From: Lunularia cruciata
Taxonomy: Eukaryota > Streptophyta > Marchantiopsida > Lunulariales > Lunulariaceae
Assembly: GCA_948567375.1 (NCBI GenBank)
Contig: OX419761.1
Span: forward strand, 20,896,501-20,960,500
Length of the DNA: 64,000 nucleotides
Direction: 5' to 3'
Part shown: piece after piece, positions 1-11,727 of the stretch
Layout of the letters: each line of letters opens with the position of its first letter
Position numbering within the stretch: position 1 is the stretch's first letter
Notes under the pieces: generated by a model
The model's input: the letters and a program-made list of their open reading frames with translations, nothing else
Databases searched by the model: none
Told to the model about the DNA's origin: nothing
Position numbers and translations under genes: made by a program

Positions 1-1727
1 CATTCTCTTTAGTTTGAATAATTTCATGATAGTTTTTACAATTTCCCTTCATGTTGGGTTCTTGTAATTGCCTACCATCCAACAATTGTTGGTGGATTGA
101 AGGACTCAATGATATTTTTTTCACCTCCTTGTCTACGCTACCAAATTTGGTGTGAAGAGTCATGGCCCTAAAGTGAGCCAAATCCGACCCTAAGATATTC
201 TACTAGTTTTCTTCTCTCCATGCAAAGGAGTTCTACCAAAGATCCCTTTACACTCTCTTTGACTTGCTTCTCATCTCTTTGATGATTCACATATCTCTTA
301 GTTCCCAATTCTAAATCAAGAAGGAGAGATGCTTGCTCTAGACAAACTCACACTTGCAATATATTGCCCACTTGCTCATTACTAGAGAATGGAGGATTAC
401 TTCAAGGAGTTTTCTCCTATATTTGGGAGTAAACACCATGCTTCCTATTGGATTTCTGCAAGAAAAAAGAAGTAAACTTTGACAACTACAATGGCTACAA
501 GATACTATAAAGAAATACAAAGATCTGGGATTATTGATTGATCTTTGGGTTTGAGATTGAAAACTTTTGGCAAAAAGTGAAATTGCTTAGTGTGTACTCA
601 ATTGTGAGCCAAGGTTTTTCACTCATTGGTCTTTGAAGGATGACTTGTCACCCTCCACAGATGCAAGCCTTTCAATGGACACAAATGGTCTTTGATGGCA
701 ATTCTTTATTTAGGTGGCAACGCATCCAAATTGTTGTGTCATCTTTGGGTCCAAATGACTTTTGTACTTATCTCTTTGCCTCTGACTATTCTTTAATATT
801 TACTTCTGTATGCTTCATCATCCTTTGGAGTGTATTGATCTTTATACTGTTCTCTTTGTACCTTGGCATGTACAAATACAACTCCAAAGGAAACTCAACT
901 AAGAGGTCTCCTTTCTTGAATGTGACAACCCAACAAATATCACTTTTGCAGTAATCGGGTAAGTAAAGTTTGTTCCCGCAGAGATACGAGTCAAAAATGT
1001 CTAAATACAAAGTCAAAGTAACACTTGCAGTTCTTCTTGGTTGCGTCTTTAATCTCTCAAGTAGAAACCACACCCAGAAGAGAGTAACAAGCACTGATTT
1101 GTAGTCTTGTCACAAATTAATACTTCTTAATCACAACTCCTTCAATTCTTTCCAAACAATCTTGATTGTGATGATTCAGGCTCTCCGAAAACGGCACTTC
1201 ATTGCAAAATGACTTTGCCTCAAAATTGTGTTCCACCCCTCCACTAAAGGCACAACTTCCTTGATCAAAATTGCTTCACATCAACTTCGCACTGCACTCA
1301 CAAATGCAAAATACTAACAACACTACAATTTCTCTCAGATCTGTCAAGGCATTGCTTCGATTACACTTCACTTAGGATCAAACACACAGAATGAAGATCA
1401 AGGCTATGGAATCCAACATCCAATATCCAACATCCAACAAACACACTGACTTGCACTTCTAATTTCTTCACACACTCACAAACACAAGTATAACGTTGAT
1501 ACTCGGAATCAAGCTCAAGCGATGAGCACTGCTTCACAACACTTTGCTTTATCTATTCTTAGAAATGATGAGCACTGAACAACATTTCTTTGCAAATGCC
1601 ACTCTTAAATAGTGAACAAATCAACAATTCTAACAACTATACCATTCTACAATAACTTTTCTAACCTACAAATCCAAAATGACAATGCACCTCTTCATAT
1701 CTGCCTCTTCAAATCTCAAAACTATTA
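1..1727. other. Intergenic or repeat-derived DNA, no gene recognised
   Basis: I see no supported gene here. The short open frames overlap each other on both strands and none resembles a known family. The stretch lies 3' of the decayed minus-strand coding region that ends at 1728. Around 1410-1443 the word ATCCAACATCCA recurs in a short local repeat. Confidence 0.5.
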
Positions 1728-4322
1728 CTAATCCAATCCGATGTCTACTTCATCATCAGCTTTCAAACCCAAACCCGAAGTAATCTTACTTCCTACTACT
1801 CTGTCCTTGGGTTTCATATCTTCTACTTCTTCTACCAAATCCAGCAATTCTCTTCCCTGATCTGAAATTGCACTAGTGGGTAATCTATCTAACTCTTCAT
1901 CTCTCGATCCACTCTTCTCTAATGTCTCCATCTCTAACTCTGAAGACATTTGCACTCCTATGTTATCTACTTTGGGTTTGGCTCTAACATCTTTCCAAAG
2001 CTTTTCTATCTCTATTTTCACTAAGTCTGATCTAATTGCAATATTGTCTTCTACTTCTAAGATCTTCCTATCTACACGAGTTCTTAAACTAATCAACAAG
2101 GCATTCAAATCAGTGTCTTTCGCCTGTCTTTGCCTTGTCTCTTGCACCAACAACTTCAACTCGTGCAACCTTGTCTCTTCAATTCAAACGCTGGCCTCTA
2201 TACTCAACATCACGTTCATCTTGAGGACTATCTCCTTCAATAGCTCCAATCTCATCTTCCTCTCTTGCTCTTGATCTGCAAGCCAGTCCTCCCTGTACAT
2301 TGCCAATTCCGCATTGAACTCGACTTTCACCGTCTCCTTCTCCTTCTCCTTTTGTACTACCTTCTCCTCTTGATTACAAAGTAACTCTCGTAATCTCTCT
2401 TCTTCCCTATACCGTGCTGCCAACTCTCTTTGCCAGAGTTGCTTCTTCTCCTTGACACTCTCCATCACCCTATCGAGCTCTTGATCCTTTGCTGTGACTC
2501 TTGCCATAATATGGATAACTTCTACTCTTGAATCAGCAAACTGCTGCTTCAAGATCTCGTATTCAGCTACTTGTCTTTCCCTTGCTATGAAGATCTTCTT
2601 GATATCTCACTTCTCTCTTCAGGTCTTCAATTACCTGAGTCCTCACTATTGCCTCCGCTCATAGTACTTCTCTTTCCTCCTCACCTCGGGTTATACTCTT
2701 CTTCAACTCCGAGTTCTCTTCTTCTAATCTTGCCAACACCTGCAAGACAGTCTTTACCTTTGGAACAGTCAACTGCATCTCCTTCCTCTTGTACTCTAAC
2801 TTCACCAACAGAGGACACACTACCTCACGCAGGTACTCGACTCCATCGCTTGGGGTTACTTCTTCTTGCATAGCCACTTCTCTTCGTACTTCTTGTTCAT
2901 TTGATACTCGCCTTCTTCTCTGCAGTCTTCGTATTGGATTGGATGCCTCGCTTCCCAAGCTTGCATTTGCTTCTTCTTGCACATTACTTGGACCTACATC
3001 GTACTTTGCCTTACATCTCAAGCGGACTCCCCTCTGAACTACAATCTTCTCTTCTGCCTCGGGTACTTCATCTTCCAACTTTGTGTTGTCCTCAGCCTCG
3101 ATCTCTACCTGAACTTCTTCTTCTTCTTCTGTAGCAGCTGGTGCCGATGCCATTTCTCCATCCTCATCGCTGTTGCTACTTGTATCTCCACTTTGTAGCA
3201 TTAGCTCGGGCTCCTCCTCGTGTTCCGAGTCTTTGGTCTTGCACTCGGCGTCACCTTCCGAGTCTTCATCTTCGGACTCGATCACCACCATGCCTCACCT
3301 CGGGTTTCCTCTCCTGGTCTTCCGAGGTTTTGTCATGTCTTTGGATTGCCCTGCCGACTTCTCTTCTTTGAGTTTGGAGTACTCACTTTGATCTCCACAT
3401 TCTTCCCTGTCTTCTTGTAGTACTTGTCGGTGCTTTTGATTTGCAAGATGTACTGCTGCTCCACTACATTGACCTCCTTTCTCAAATCGGGATGGAAATG
3501 CGACACCATCCGAGTTTGCTCTGCCAAGTTCAGCAAATTCAACCCGAGGTAGAAATGAGCTGCAAACGGCACGATGTAGTGTGGAGGCGATTAATCCCGT
3601 AGATTCCACACCATTTGTCGCATTCTACCATGGAAACACCTTGTTCAATTGATCGGTTCTCCTGCAAACAACTTCTAAAAGAACACCGCTTGGTGTTTCA
3701 TCACATAAGTTGTTCTCTCCGGCTTCAGGATTGCCATCAGAGCACTCAAAATTCCTCTCTTGACAAGGTCTTTGTAACTCTCCACTTTGTACCTATTCTT
3801 CGTCCGCTTTGACGAGAATGCATCTCTCACCTCTTGGGTTTCTTGGGCTATCTCTCCCTTCCCCAAGAACGTGGCCCCCTGCTCCGAGCCTTCTTCCTTC
3901 CCGAGTACTAGTCTCTAATCTGACTCTATCCAGTGAGCTGGATTTCCTCTCTTCCCTTCTTCCTTGGGTCCATTGAGACACTTGCTCTCGATGATCTCTA
4001 TCATAAAACCTGGAAAACTCACGTTCCAGTTCCATGCCAAGAAGGTGATCCGAAGTCGGCTCAAGACTTTGATCCTAGCGATCACATCTAACCTCCGAAT
4101 TGCATGATTTCTCACTGTGAATTTGGAGTTCTTCTTTCCTCCTCCCATCTCTCTTGCTTTCTCACTGTCTCTCGATTTCACTCTTGCGACTTCTCCCTTA
4201 CACACTAACGCGTTTCCAACTCTATTTCCCTTCCCATGATCACCTGTAAGACGACTTCTCAATGGCAAAGGAAAATTACTTGACATTTCATTGTTACGAG
4301 TTTGATTTTTATAGAGTTGCAC
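1728..4322 (-). pseudogene. Decayed reading frame for an acidic coiled-coil protein, probably repeat-derived
   Basis: A coding-like stretch reads down the minus strand in pieces: 4322-3915, 3866-3675 and 3572-3333 in one frame, 3291-2659 in a second frame, then 2552-2184 and 2168-1728 back in the first. Together they would make a protein of roughly 800 residues. The N-terminal part is basic (a GGGKK run). The middle is strongly acidic and serine-rich, with long Glu/Asp runs near 3080-3290. The C-terminal part is heptad-like and rich in Glu, Lys, Leu and Arg, so a coiled coil is likely. At least two frameshifts and several stops break it. I do not recognise the family. A gag-like or accessory protein of a mobile element, or a decayed host gene, are both possible. 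The plus-strand open frames opposite it are serine/leucine-rich shadows of this composition. Confidence 0.45.
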
Positions 4323-5146
4323 TTTCTTTGTCTTTCTTCACTTTGAGTTTCTACCAAGAAATCACACCTCCTGCATGCACCTATCACTGTCAATCAAACT
4401 TTGTGCGTATGGGCCGCCAGTTTTTGAACGGTCCCTTCTTGAATTTCTCGCCCCGACAAAAGGTTGTTAGATTGACTTTGCCTCGGGTTGAGCTCCCCCC
4501 ATATGAAGACTCCTTACTTCGGGTTGTGTGCTGACAGGGCATTTCCAAGTAGTTCCCCTTATGACCTGAAGTCACTTTACTTTGGGTTTCATCCCGAAGA
4601 CTCTTTTCTTTGCCTTCTTCTGCCATACAGGCGCAATACGACTTCTCTATACACTTCTTCTTCTTTATTTTGAAAAAAACAAAAAATGTGTGCACCACAT
4701 TGAACAAGCAATTATTCTGCCATATCCTTATGAAAATGAGAGAAAACAATAAAAAGACAACTTCTGCAAAAATAAGTGAGCACCACCAACTAAGAGGTAT
4801 TGCAAAATCTTATGCTCAATCACCTTTGCAATGATTAAGATACTATCTAAAAATTTGAAACCAAAATTAATCAAGGACATCATTTACTAGAAAGAGAAGA
4901 ATGTGTGACAATACCATATGTATATGCCATAATAATTTACTTTAATTTTGATATGGAAACTATCAAAATCATCTAGAAGATAATGTGAAACTACTCAAGA
5001 AGTTTCATAAATGACTATTATTAAACGTAACTAAAAACCTATTTAGATATACATTGTTGAACTTGCAATGAGATTTAATACCTTGACCAAGAAGTAGCTT
5101 TGCTAAGACAAAAAGGTTTTATTCCACTCAAATATAGATACCATGA
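4323..5146. other. AT-rich DNA flanking the element A insertion
   Basis: No gene is supported. The stretch ends at the left copy of the CCTTG duplication. It is therefore original flank, continuous before the insertion with the DNA at 22012. Confidence 0.5.
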
Positions 5147-5151
5147 CCTTG
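5147..5151. repeat. Left target-site duplication of element A (CCTTG)
   Basis: CCTTG lies directly before the TGT that starts the A LTR at 5152. The same five bases follow the other LTR at 22007-22011. A 5-bp duplication is normal for Ty3-type integrase. Confidence 0.85.
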
Positions 5152-5272
5152 TGTACAAGACAAGAGGACAAGAAAAGAAAGAAAACACAAATTACACACT
5201 CAATATTTGGTGCCCCAAAGGAGCACCTTCTCTTTATTATATAGACAAAGAGGATCTCTTCCAAGAAAGCTC
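5152..5272 (-). repeat. Element A 3' LTR, distal part (R/U5 side)
   Basis: This piece matches 21272-21390 of the intact LTR, including the TATA segment and the GACAAGAAAAG stretch. It stops at GCTC (5269-5272), where B1 begins. The remaining part of the same LTR resumes at 14794. Confidence 0.85.
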
Positions 5273-5720
5273 TGTCACGCCATTTTTCAGTTTTGCATCT
5301 AGATGCTTGGACACTCAAGTTCTAGTGATAGTAGTTAGAGGCATTTTGGCCATTACTCATAGACTACTTTCCGACGGTCAGATTTCCGGTTTAGGGTACT
5401 GATTTCATGGTGGGGCGCATTGTCACTTACACCATCCGCACCGTCAAGTGTGCCATCAATGGGACCATTGGGAAGAGACCTAGGTCAAAATTAGAGGTAT
5501 ACCCTGGGAGTGCAGCTCCAGAGAGCTCACTTCTCTGATGTTGAGCCTTTGAGTTCTTGGCTAGAGTGGATAGAAAGCCAGCAAGCATCACTTGGAGTCT
5601 CTATGCTAGAGTGGGTGTGGCTTGACTGTAATCAGTGCCTTGTTGTTGGCAAGTGGTTGAGGATCAGATCAAGTATTGATTTGAGTTTGATTGATTCGAG
5701 TGGTAAATGATCTGATTACA
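5273..5720 (+). repeat. B1 5' end repeat, segment a (copy 1)
   Basis: About 446 bp that match 14244-14689 at roughly nine bases in ten by eye. It begins TGTCA. Unlike the 3' copy it is not preceded or followed by the b segment: the left neighbour is element A LTR and the right neighbour is the leader. It contains no TATA box of its own that I can see. Confidence 0.88.
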
Positions 5721-6811
5721 TCAAAGTAGTGAGTTAGGGAGAAATTGGGTGCAAGAATTGCGAGTGTTGGTGGTATCTCCAAGTTCGGTGGATCATGGTG
5801 TCTTGATTGAGTAGTTCACATTTCCCTGAAAGAGTGTGTGGGTGGAAGCGCTGGAAAAATTTTCAGCCAGGGGAGAAGCAATTTTCAAGTGGTAGTTGTA
5901 ATTTTGAGCTCATGACCAATTTGGTATGAGTTGAGCTCAGAAACTGAAATTGAAGGTGGAGTTGGGAGCAGATTCTCACGAATTGAAGATTGTATGAAAC
6001 CGATTTTTCCAATTTGGCTCGAGTGAAGAGTTAGCTAAGGATTTAATGGTCAGCCATTTTTAGGGATTTACATCAGATTTTATGTCAGATTTACGTCAAA
6101 TTTTACATCAGATTTTGTGTTAGATTTGTGTTAGATTTGGTCAGATTTTGTGTTGATTTTGTTTTGGAGTTAAGTCAGATTTTGGCAAAAAGAACTTGAA
6201 ATTGATCCTTGGTGATCCTCGTAGCTCAAGAAATAGATAGGTACTCCAATTATGTCAAATGCCAAATGGTGGCAAAGTCGATCTTGTGTTGATTTATGAG
6301 ATGGAGGGTTGTTGTTTAGCATTTGTGTGATTGGACCCCCTCCATTCTTTGCTTTTTGTTTGTGCACCGTGTTTGTGTGAGGTGCCTTAAATTTTGAGCG
6401 TTAGTGCTCTGGTGTGCTCTCGATAGTGAGGCTGGAGTGATGACCAGTCAGACTATCTTTGTTTCTCTCTGGTGAGCTAGGAAGGGATGACTTACAGACC
6501 GTGAGAATGCGTATTGTGATGGTAGGTTACAAGTTACCCTTGCCCCTAGTATAGTTGTCTTAGTTACAATTACATTAGAGGATAGTGCTATGCTAGTTTT
6601 GGCACTTGGTGGTACTCGGTTGGTGTTGGCACTTGGTGATGCTTGGTTAGTGTTTGCACTTGGTGGGATACTTGCGGTTGCGGTTGCGGTTGCAGTTGTG
6701 GTTACTTTGTCACGATGGAGTTCTTTGGGGATTTCAGAGGAGATAGCCCTTGCAGCACGCAGTGCGTTTACTCAAAGTGGCACTTGGTATTAGCTTGTAT
6801 CTCAGGTCCCA
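5721..6811 (+). other. B1 untranslated leader
   Basis: No coding signal is visible before the gag-like frame at 6812. The first ~100 bases after segment a recur in B2 at about 36530-36640 (minus strand), so this is element sequence. A run of imperfect repeats built on the word CAGATTTT is visible near 6066-6185. I see no tRNA-complementary primer site of the common initiator-Met type after segment a. Confidence 0.6.
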
Positions 6812-8356
6812 GTGAGGGAGAAGATTGACTCTGAGTTGGAGTTTGACACAGGAGCTAATCTAGTTGAGAGTGCACTTGTTGTGTCAGCATCGTTGTTGTG
6901 GTACATGGATGAGATTTATGGGGCCTCCAAAGGCCCTAGGCATTACTCTGGTATAATGGGTACCATTGAGTTGGATGACTTCATTGAGGAGTTTGATACT
7001 TGGTGTGATCTGCAGCAGATGTGGAACTCGACTTTGTTCACACCTTTCATGGCATGGAAGGGGTTGTTTCAGCACTTGGAGGGTCCGCTGATGGACGACT
7101 ACCATGAGTTCAGGAGAGCTCAATTGGAGGAGATTGAGTTATGGAGATAGTATTGGTCTCCAAACTATGTCTCTATTGCTTCAGGCTCGGTGGCCAAGAG
7201 TAGATTGGCTATACCTACGAGTTCTAGCTCAAGTAATGTTGGTGGAGCTAGTGGAGGTGCACTAGCTGGAGATAGTGCTACTACGAGTGGAGGTACCGCT
7301 ACAAGAGGTGGTGTGGTACCATGGTGGAGTTCTTCCTGTGTTTGAGGCAGAACTACCAAGGAGTACGGACTGATAAGCTGAGGAGCTTGGAGGAGTTCCA
7401 GAGGAAGGCTAAAGAGAGCCTACATGAGGCATACACTTGCATGAGGCGGCTGATCAGTTTCACTTAGGGAGTTATTGAGGCCCAGGCAGTCCAGCTTTGG
7501 TATGGGATACTAGATAGGGACTTACAATGTAGAGTTTGTGATGCTATGTTGTTGCAGGCTACTTTGCCCACTTTGGGAGTAGTCTTTGGTTTGGCTGAGC
7601 GTATTGAGCTCAACATGGTGGAGGAGAGAGTAGTGACATCTAGATTTGGTAGGAAGACCTCATCCACGGCTATGACTTCTTCTAGAGTGCAGCAGAGTGC
7701 ATCACGCCCAATTGGTTTTTGAGGACAGGGTGGACAGCCCAAATCCTATGGAGCGAGTGGAGGGCCTAGTGGAGCTAGACCCTTACCTTCATTTTTGAGT
7801 CAACAGCAGCCAATGAGTGGTAGTGTTGCTTGTTGGACTTGTGGTGGACTTCACCATAGGAGAGAGTGTACATAGGGCAGTGGACCTGATACCTTGGGTG
7901 CATCATAGCTAGCATAGAGGCAGTGAGCATTGCCACAGATTTGGTCACATTAGTGACCAGTGTTTTGACCTACACTTGGAGTTATAGAGTGGTAGGGCTA
8001 CTATGGCAGGTAGTAGAGGAGCTCCAGTTCATGGAGGATGAGGTGGTAAAGGTGGTGGTAGAGGATCTACACCTAGTAGGGGTGCAATACTTGCCCTTAC
8101 TTCTGACACAACTATGGCTACTCGGATTGATCAGTTGGAGCACAGATTGGCTAGTATGGCTATTGCTCAAAGGAGATCAGATTCAAGTGCTGAGGCTTCC
8201 ACCTCATATGCTGGTGATAGAGATGCTTTGGACTTCATGTGCAGAGCAACACAAGTGGATGCATCTACAGCAGTGACTAGGAGTGTAGTACGTGCTCCAG
8301 AGCCTAGAGGAGCATCAATGGAGTTGGACCCACAGAGAGGAGAAGTTGGGAGATAG
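6812..8356 (+). pseudogene. B1 gag-like region with CCHC-like knuckle
   Basis: Capsid/nucleocapsid-like part of the polyprotein, expected to package element RNA in cytoplasmic particles. 6812-7150 is open and continues into a Gly/Ser-rich stretch. The frame then shifts near 7310 to one holding a typical Ty3 gag helix-rich core (7370-7560). A knuckle CWTCGGLHHRREC lies at 7831-7869, with one residue fewer than the usual CX2CX4HX4C spacing. The same spacing is seen in B2. A second, damaged knuckle-like motif (CHRFGHISDQC) lies near 7930-7962. The frame returns to the first one by 8114. Frameshifts and stops make it inactive. Confidence 0.7.
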
Positions 8357-8509
8357 GTCAGACTTCCCCATTCTTTCATGCTATCTGAGGCATTGCAGAC
8401 AACATCCATGGTTCCTAGATGTCCCAGTGCAGGTGTGGTAGGTGGTGACTGAGTGCATGATGGAATACTTGCTAGTTAGCCACCTACTACTACACAAACT
8501 GAGTCTAGC

Positions 8510-9100
8510 ATGATGTTGGGAGCGGCTAAGCTGATTATGCGGCATCCTTTGTTTTCAGCTAGTGACATGTTTACATTGGGAGTTGACCTAGCCCCAGTGT
8601 TCCGGTTGGCTGCCACGCTATGCAAGAGTAGGGATGGTGCGGTTCCTACTACTAGAGCAGAGGTGGTTGACAGTGGAGCTGACTTGGTTGAGGAGCATGG
8701 GACCCATTCAGCAACCAGTGGTTTATGGCAGGCAGCAACGGCTAGACTTGAGGAGTTGCCAGCTAGACCGGCCTTTGAGAGAGCATGGTTTACACCTGGT
8801 GTTGTCCTATTGGATAACCAAAGGGGGATTTTCCATTTGGTGGGACCTTCAAGGAAGGTCTATACACCATAGAGAGTTTTGTTAGACTCTGGTGCGCAAC
8901 CCCTTATGTTGGGGAAGGCGGTAGTTGTCAATCTAGAGTTACGGAAGACCAATGTGGAGGGGTGTCTATTTTAGATCCAAACATCTCTAGGTGGTGGTTC
9001 AACATAGTACATCACACGTGGGGAGCTTATTGTCTAGGTTCAGCCTGATCATCCGACTGATAGCTTGGTGGTGAGAGCTCAAGCTATTGCAACAATAGCT
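8510..9100 (+). pseudogene. B1 aspartic protease (retropepsin) domain
   Basis: The frame open from 8510 runs through one TAG at 8870 into RVLLDSGAQPLMLGKA (8873-8920). This carries the D-S-G-A active-site motif of a retropepsin, which would process the Gag-Pol polyprotein. The upstream 120 residues have no domain I recognise. Further stops lie at 8971 and in the 9005-9040 stretch. B2 has the same motif in decayed form near 33180-33240. Confidence 0.7.
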
Positions 9101-9595
9101 GAGTCATACAATGTGCTAGTTGGGGGAGCAGTGTTATACCCCCTGGGTTTTAGCATTAACTATTGGGAGGAGACAACCTCTTATAGACCTGGTTGGCAGT
9201 CTGGTGAGGGATGGGTATGTCACCTACCAGTACGCTTCAGTAGTGGCAGTCTTGGCTCACTACAGTCCGGGACCATGGCAGCATCAGTTTTAGCTTTCAG
9301 TGGTGCAGTTACTTGGCTTGGTGACTTGTTGGAGAGAAATGCCCATGCAGAGGATACTCCAGTACCAGAGGAGATCACTTGGCTTTGGAGTACGAGTGGG
9401 ATTGTTCCATCTACCTTGGATGTTCCATTGTGGAGTTCAAAGGAGGCATTGCAGTATCATGCAGATCAGTTGGTGCAGCAGGCTTGGAGTGGAGCCTTCG
9501 TACCATCAAGAGAGGAGTGTGAGGATGAGCCTCTAGAGGCAATTGCTTTGACACCTCTAGATACCACACTCATTGCTTGGCAGTATCTAGGAGAG
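9101..9595 (+). pseudogene. B1 linker between protease and methyltransferase
   Basis: An open stretch of about 165 residues in the same frame as the protease and methyltransferase (the frame is continuously open 9065-9655). It is rich in Trp, Ser and Gly, with acidic residues just before the methyltransferase. I recognise no domain. A target-recognition, localisation or spacer role is possible, but nothing in the sequence shows which. Confidence 0.55.
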
Positions 9596-10560
9596 GGGAT
9601 ATGCCTATTGGAGTTTTTTGGTGGGATCAACATCGGACTAGCTGCGGTGTTATAGGCAGGTATACGAGTATAGAGGTACTTGTATGTAGAGAGAGATGAG
9701 ATTGCTAGGCAAGTCTCTCTATATCATGTGGCACACTTGGCCTATTGGTATCTGGAGTTATTACCAATGTCAGTAGTCAGAGGTTACAAGAAGGTCCTAC
9801 CAGTAGACATTTCCTTACTGGGGGTGCATGACCTAGAGAGACATGGGCCTATTCACTTAGTGATTTCTGGATGGCCATGTTATGGACATACACGTGCGGG
9901 CCACGGTTTAGGTCTTCAATATCCTCGTTTTGGTGTGTTTTGGGAGATGTTACAGATATTACAACATCTCCAGGTTCATCAGTCCGTTTCTCCAGCTTAC
10001 CTTTTGGAAAAGGTTCCTTTGATGGGTGATTCTTGTACCAGAGTGGTGGCAAGTACACATCAAGCCCATTCTTGGATGGGACCTTCTGTATTGTTAGATG
10101 CAGCCAAAGTGGGATCACGGGCTCATCGTCTTTGTCTTTGGTGGATGAACCTCTTACACAAAGAGGTTTTACAGTGCGCTTATGATGGGATTCAACGACT
10201 TGATCACATCCTTGTTGATGACATCTTTGATGTTGGACATCAGTCTCAGATAGTGGTAGTGGCTGATAGGTCACCTATGGCAGTGGTGAACCTAATTGGA
10301 CAGCCTAGAGCCGCATTTCCTACACTCATGAGTTTCCCAAGCTCTCATACTTTTTGAAAAGGAGGACTTGGACTTGTTTGGGACTCATAGTTACAACAGT
10401 TGGTAGAACCCAATGCTGATGAGAGAGAGCGGACAATGGGTTTTTGCACCAGTATTACCGCTGTTCCAGCAGTGTCAAAAGCATCCAGGCGTCAGGTGTT
10501 AGGTCAGGCTATGGACCTAAACTGTTTGACCTGGATTGTGAGCATTGGCTTGGCAGAGTA
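9596..10560 (+). pseudogene. B1 cytosine-C5 DNA methyltransferase domain
   Basis: Motif I, the S-adenosylmethionine loop, is LLEFFGGINIGLAAVL at 9605-9652. It is followed by a VERDE motif (motif II-like acidic residue) at 9686-9700. Motif IV, with the catalytic Pro-Cys, is GWPCYGHTRAGHGLGL at 9869-9916 (Cys codon 9878-9880); family members normally have PCQ. Motif VI is EKV instead of ENV at 10007-10015. A motif IX-like ERERTMGF lies near 10423-10446. Motif X is RRQVLGQAMDLN at 10487-10522. The enzyme family transfers a methyl group to carbon 5 of cytosine in DNA. TAG codons at 9653 and 9671, among others, break it. It lies between protease and RT, in frame with the protease. B2 carries the same domain, so it is a family trait rather than a chance insertion. 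It resembles the DNMT3/DRM-like style more than a bacterial enzyme, but this is only my reading of motif spacing. Confidence 0.83.
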
Positions 10561-11090
10561 GCGTAGGATGCACTTGATAGGCATCACCACTAGGACACTT
10601 GTGAGCCCTGTGCCTATCAAGACAATTCAGGCACATGCTGGGGGTGATGGACCGAGTGGACATGGTATTCTTGGGACACATCCAGTAGCTACTAAGGAGA
10701 GTGGTCTACTTGGAGTCCATCCAAGTGAGTGTGGGCTACTTGGATTACACCCTTGGTCCACATAGGATGCAACTAGAGGACATGTGGAGCTTGCAATTAG
10801 AGTGGAGGGAGTTTTTCACACAAAGGTTGGGACCTCTAGTGGTCGGGAGCATGACAATATTGCTCCTAAGGGCCCAGTGTGGCAACCAGTCAGTACGTCT
10901 TCCACTCCTATTACATTTATAGAGGATACTTGGGAGCCAGATCTTGGACCCAAGCTTGGAGGTTCTTGAGGAGTCACACAAGTTGTTTTGCCTTCAGTAT
11001 GAAAGATTTGGATGCTCTAAAGGGACCTGGTATATGGATTGAGCTGACTAGCAATACACCAGTTTTCCGATGTCCTTATTGATATAGTAA
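10561..11090 (+). pseudogene. B1 linker with three short LLG-x-HP repeats
   Basis: About 130 residues in the methyltransferase frame. At 10661-10753 a 10-12 residue unit is repeated three times (GILGTHPVA, GLLGVHPSE, GLLGLHPWS). B2 preserves two clear units near 31370-31430. The frame changes near 10960 to that of RT. The function is unknown. The repeat is conserved between two diverged copies, so it was probably selected while the element was active. Confidence 0.5.
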
Positions 11091-11727
11091 GATGGAGAGG
11101 ACATTGATTCAGAGTTAGAGTAGTGACCTTTTTGAGGCTGGTTTGGTGGAGATTTCACATGGAGAGTATGCATCAGCAACAATGATGCCAGCCAAGAAGG
11201 ATATGCATGGCAACTACACAGATAGGCGGATGTGTGGAGATTACCATCCTATCAACCAACAAACTAGGGCTAATTGGTATGCCATGCCTACACCAGAGGA
11301 GATTTTTGATGTGATTGGGCATGCAAAGGTCTTCAGTACTTTGGATCTTTGAGCGAGATATCATCAATTGCCAATCAGAGAGGAGGATAAGTCCAAGACA
11401 ACATTCTAGGCTATTGATCTTCATGGCAAGGATGTGTTATATCAGTGGAGGTTCTTACCATTTGGGTTGATGAACGCTCCTGTTGAGTTCTAGAGGGTCA
11501 TGGATAGGATCCTAGTTGGATTGGATTTTGCTTGGTGTTATATTGATGATATTTTGGTCTATAGCACTATTGTGGAGGAGCATGAGAAACAATTGTTGGA
11601 GGTGTTTGAGATGTTGAGATCTCATGGACTCAAATTACATCCTGGGAAGTGAAGGTTCTTCCATGAGCAGGTTGAGTATTTGGGTCACACTATCTACCCC
11701 GGAGGACTTGGTGTTTAGCAGACCAAG
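11091..11727 (+). pseudogene. B1 reverse transcriptase domain
   Basis: RT would copy element RNA into DNA in the cytoplasmic particle. Visible RT blocks are: entry block with MPAKKD near 11188-11205; RMCGDYHPIN near 11230-11260; FSTLDL at 11332-11349, followed by a TGA in place of an Arg/Ser codon; QWRFLPFGLMNAP at about 11444-11482; and the catalytic CYIDDILVYS at 11536-11565. Stops lie at 11350, 11407, 11491 and 11650. Two of them are TAG in place of conserved Trp or Gln codons. Confidence 0.88.

Noticed and set aside
2571-3420. Overlapping plus-strand open frames
   Set aside because: They are Ser/Leu-rich antisense shadows of the minus-strand acidic and coiled-coil frame.
9849-10274. 141-codon minus-strand open frame
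   Set aside because: It lies exactly opposite the methyltransferase domain and has no recognisable domain.
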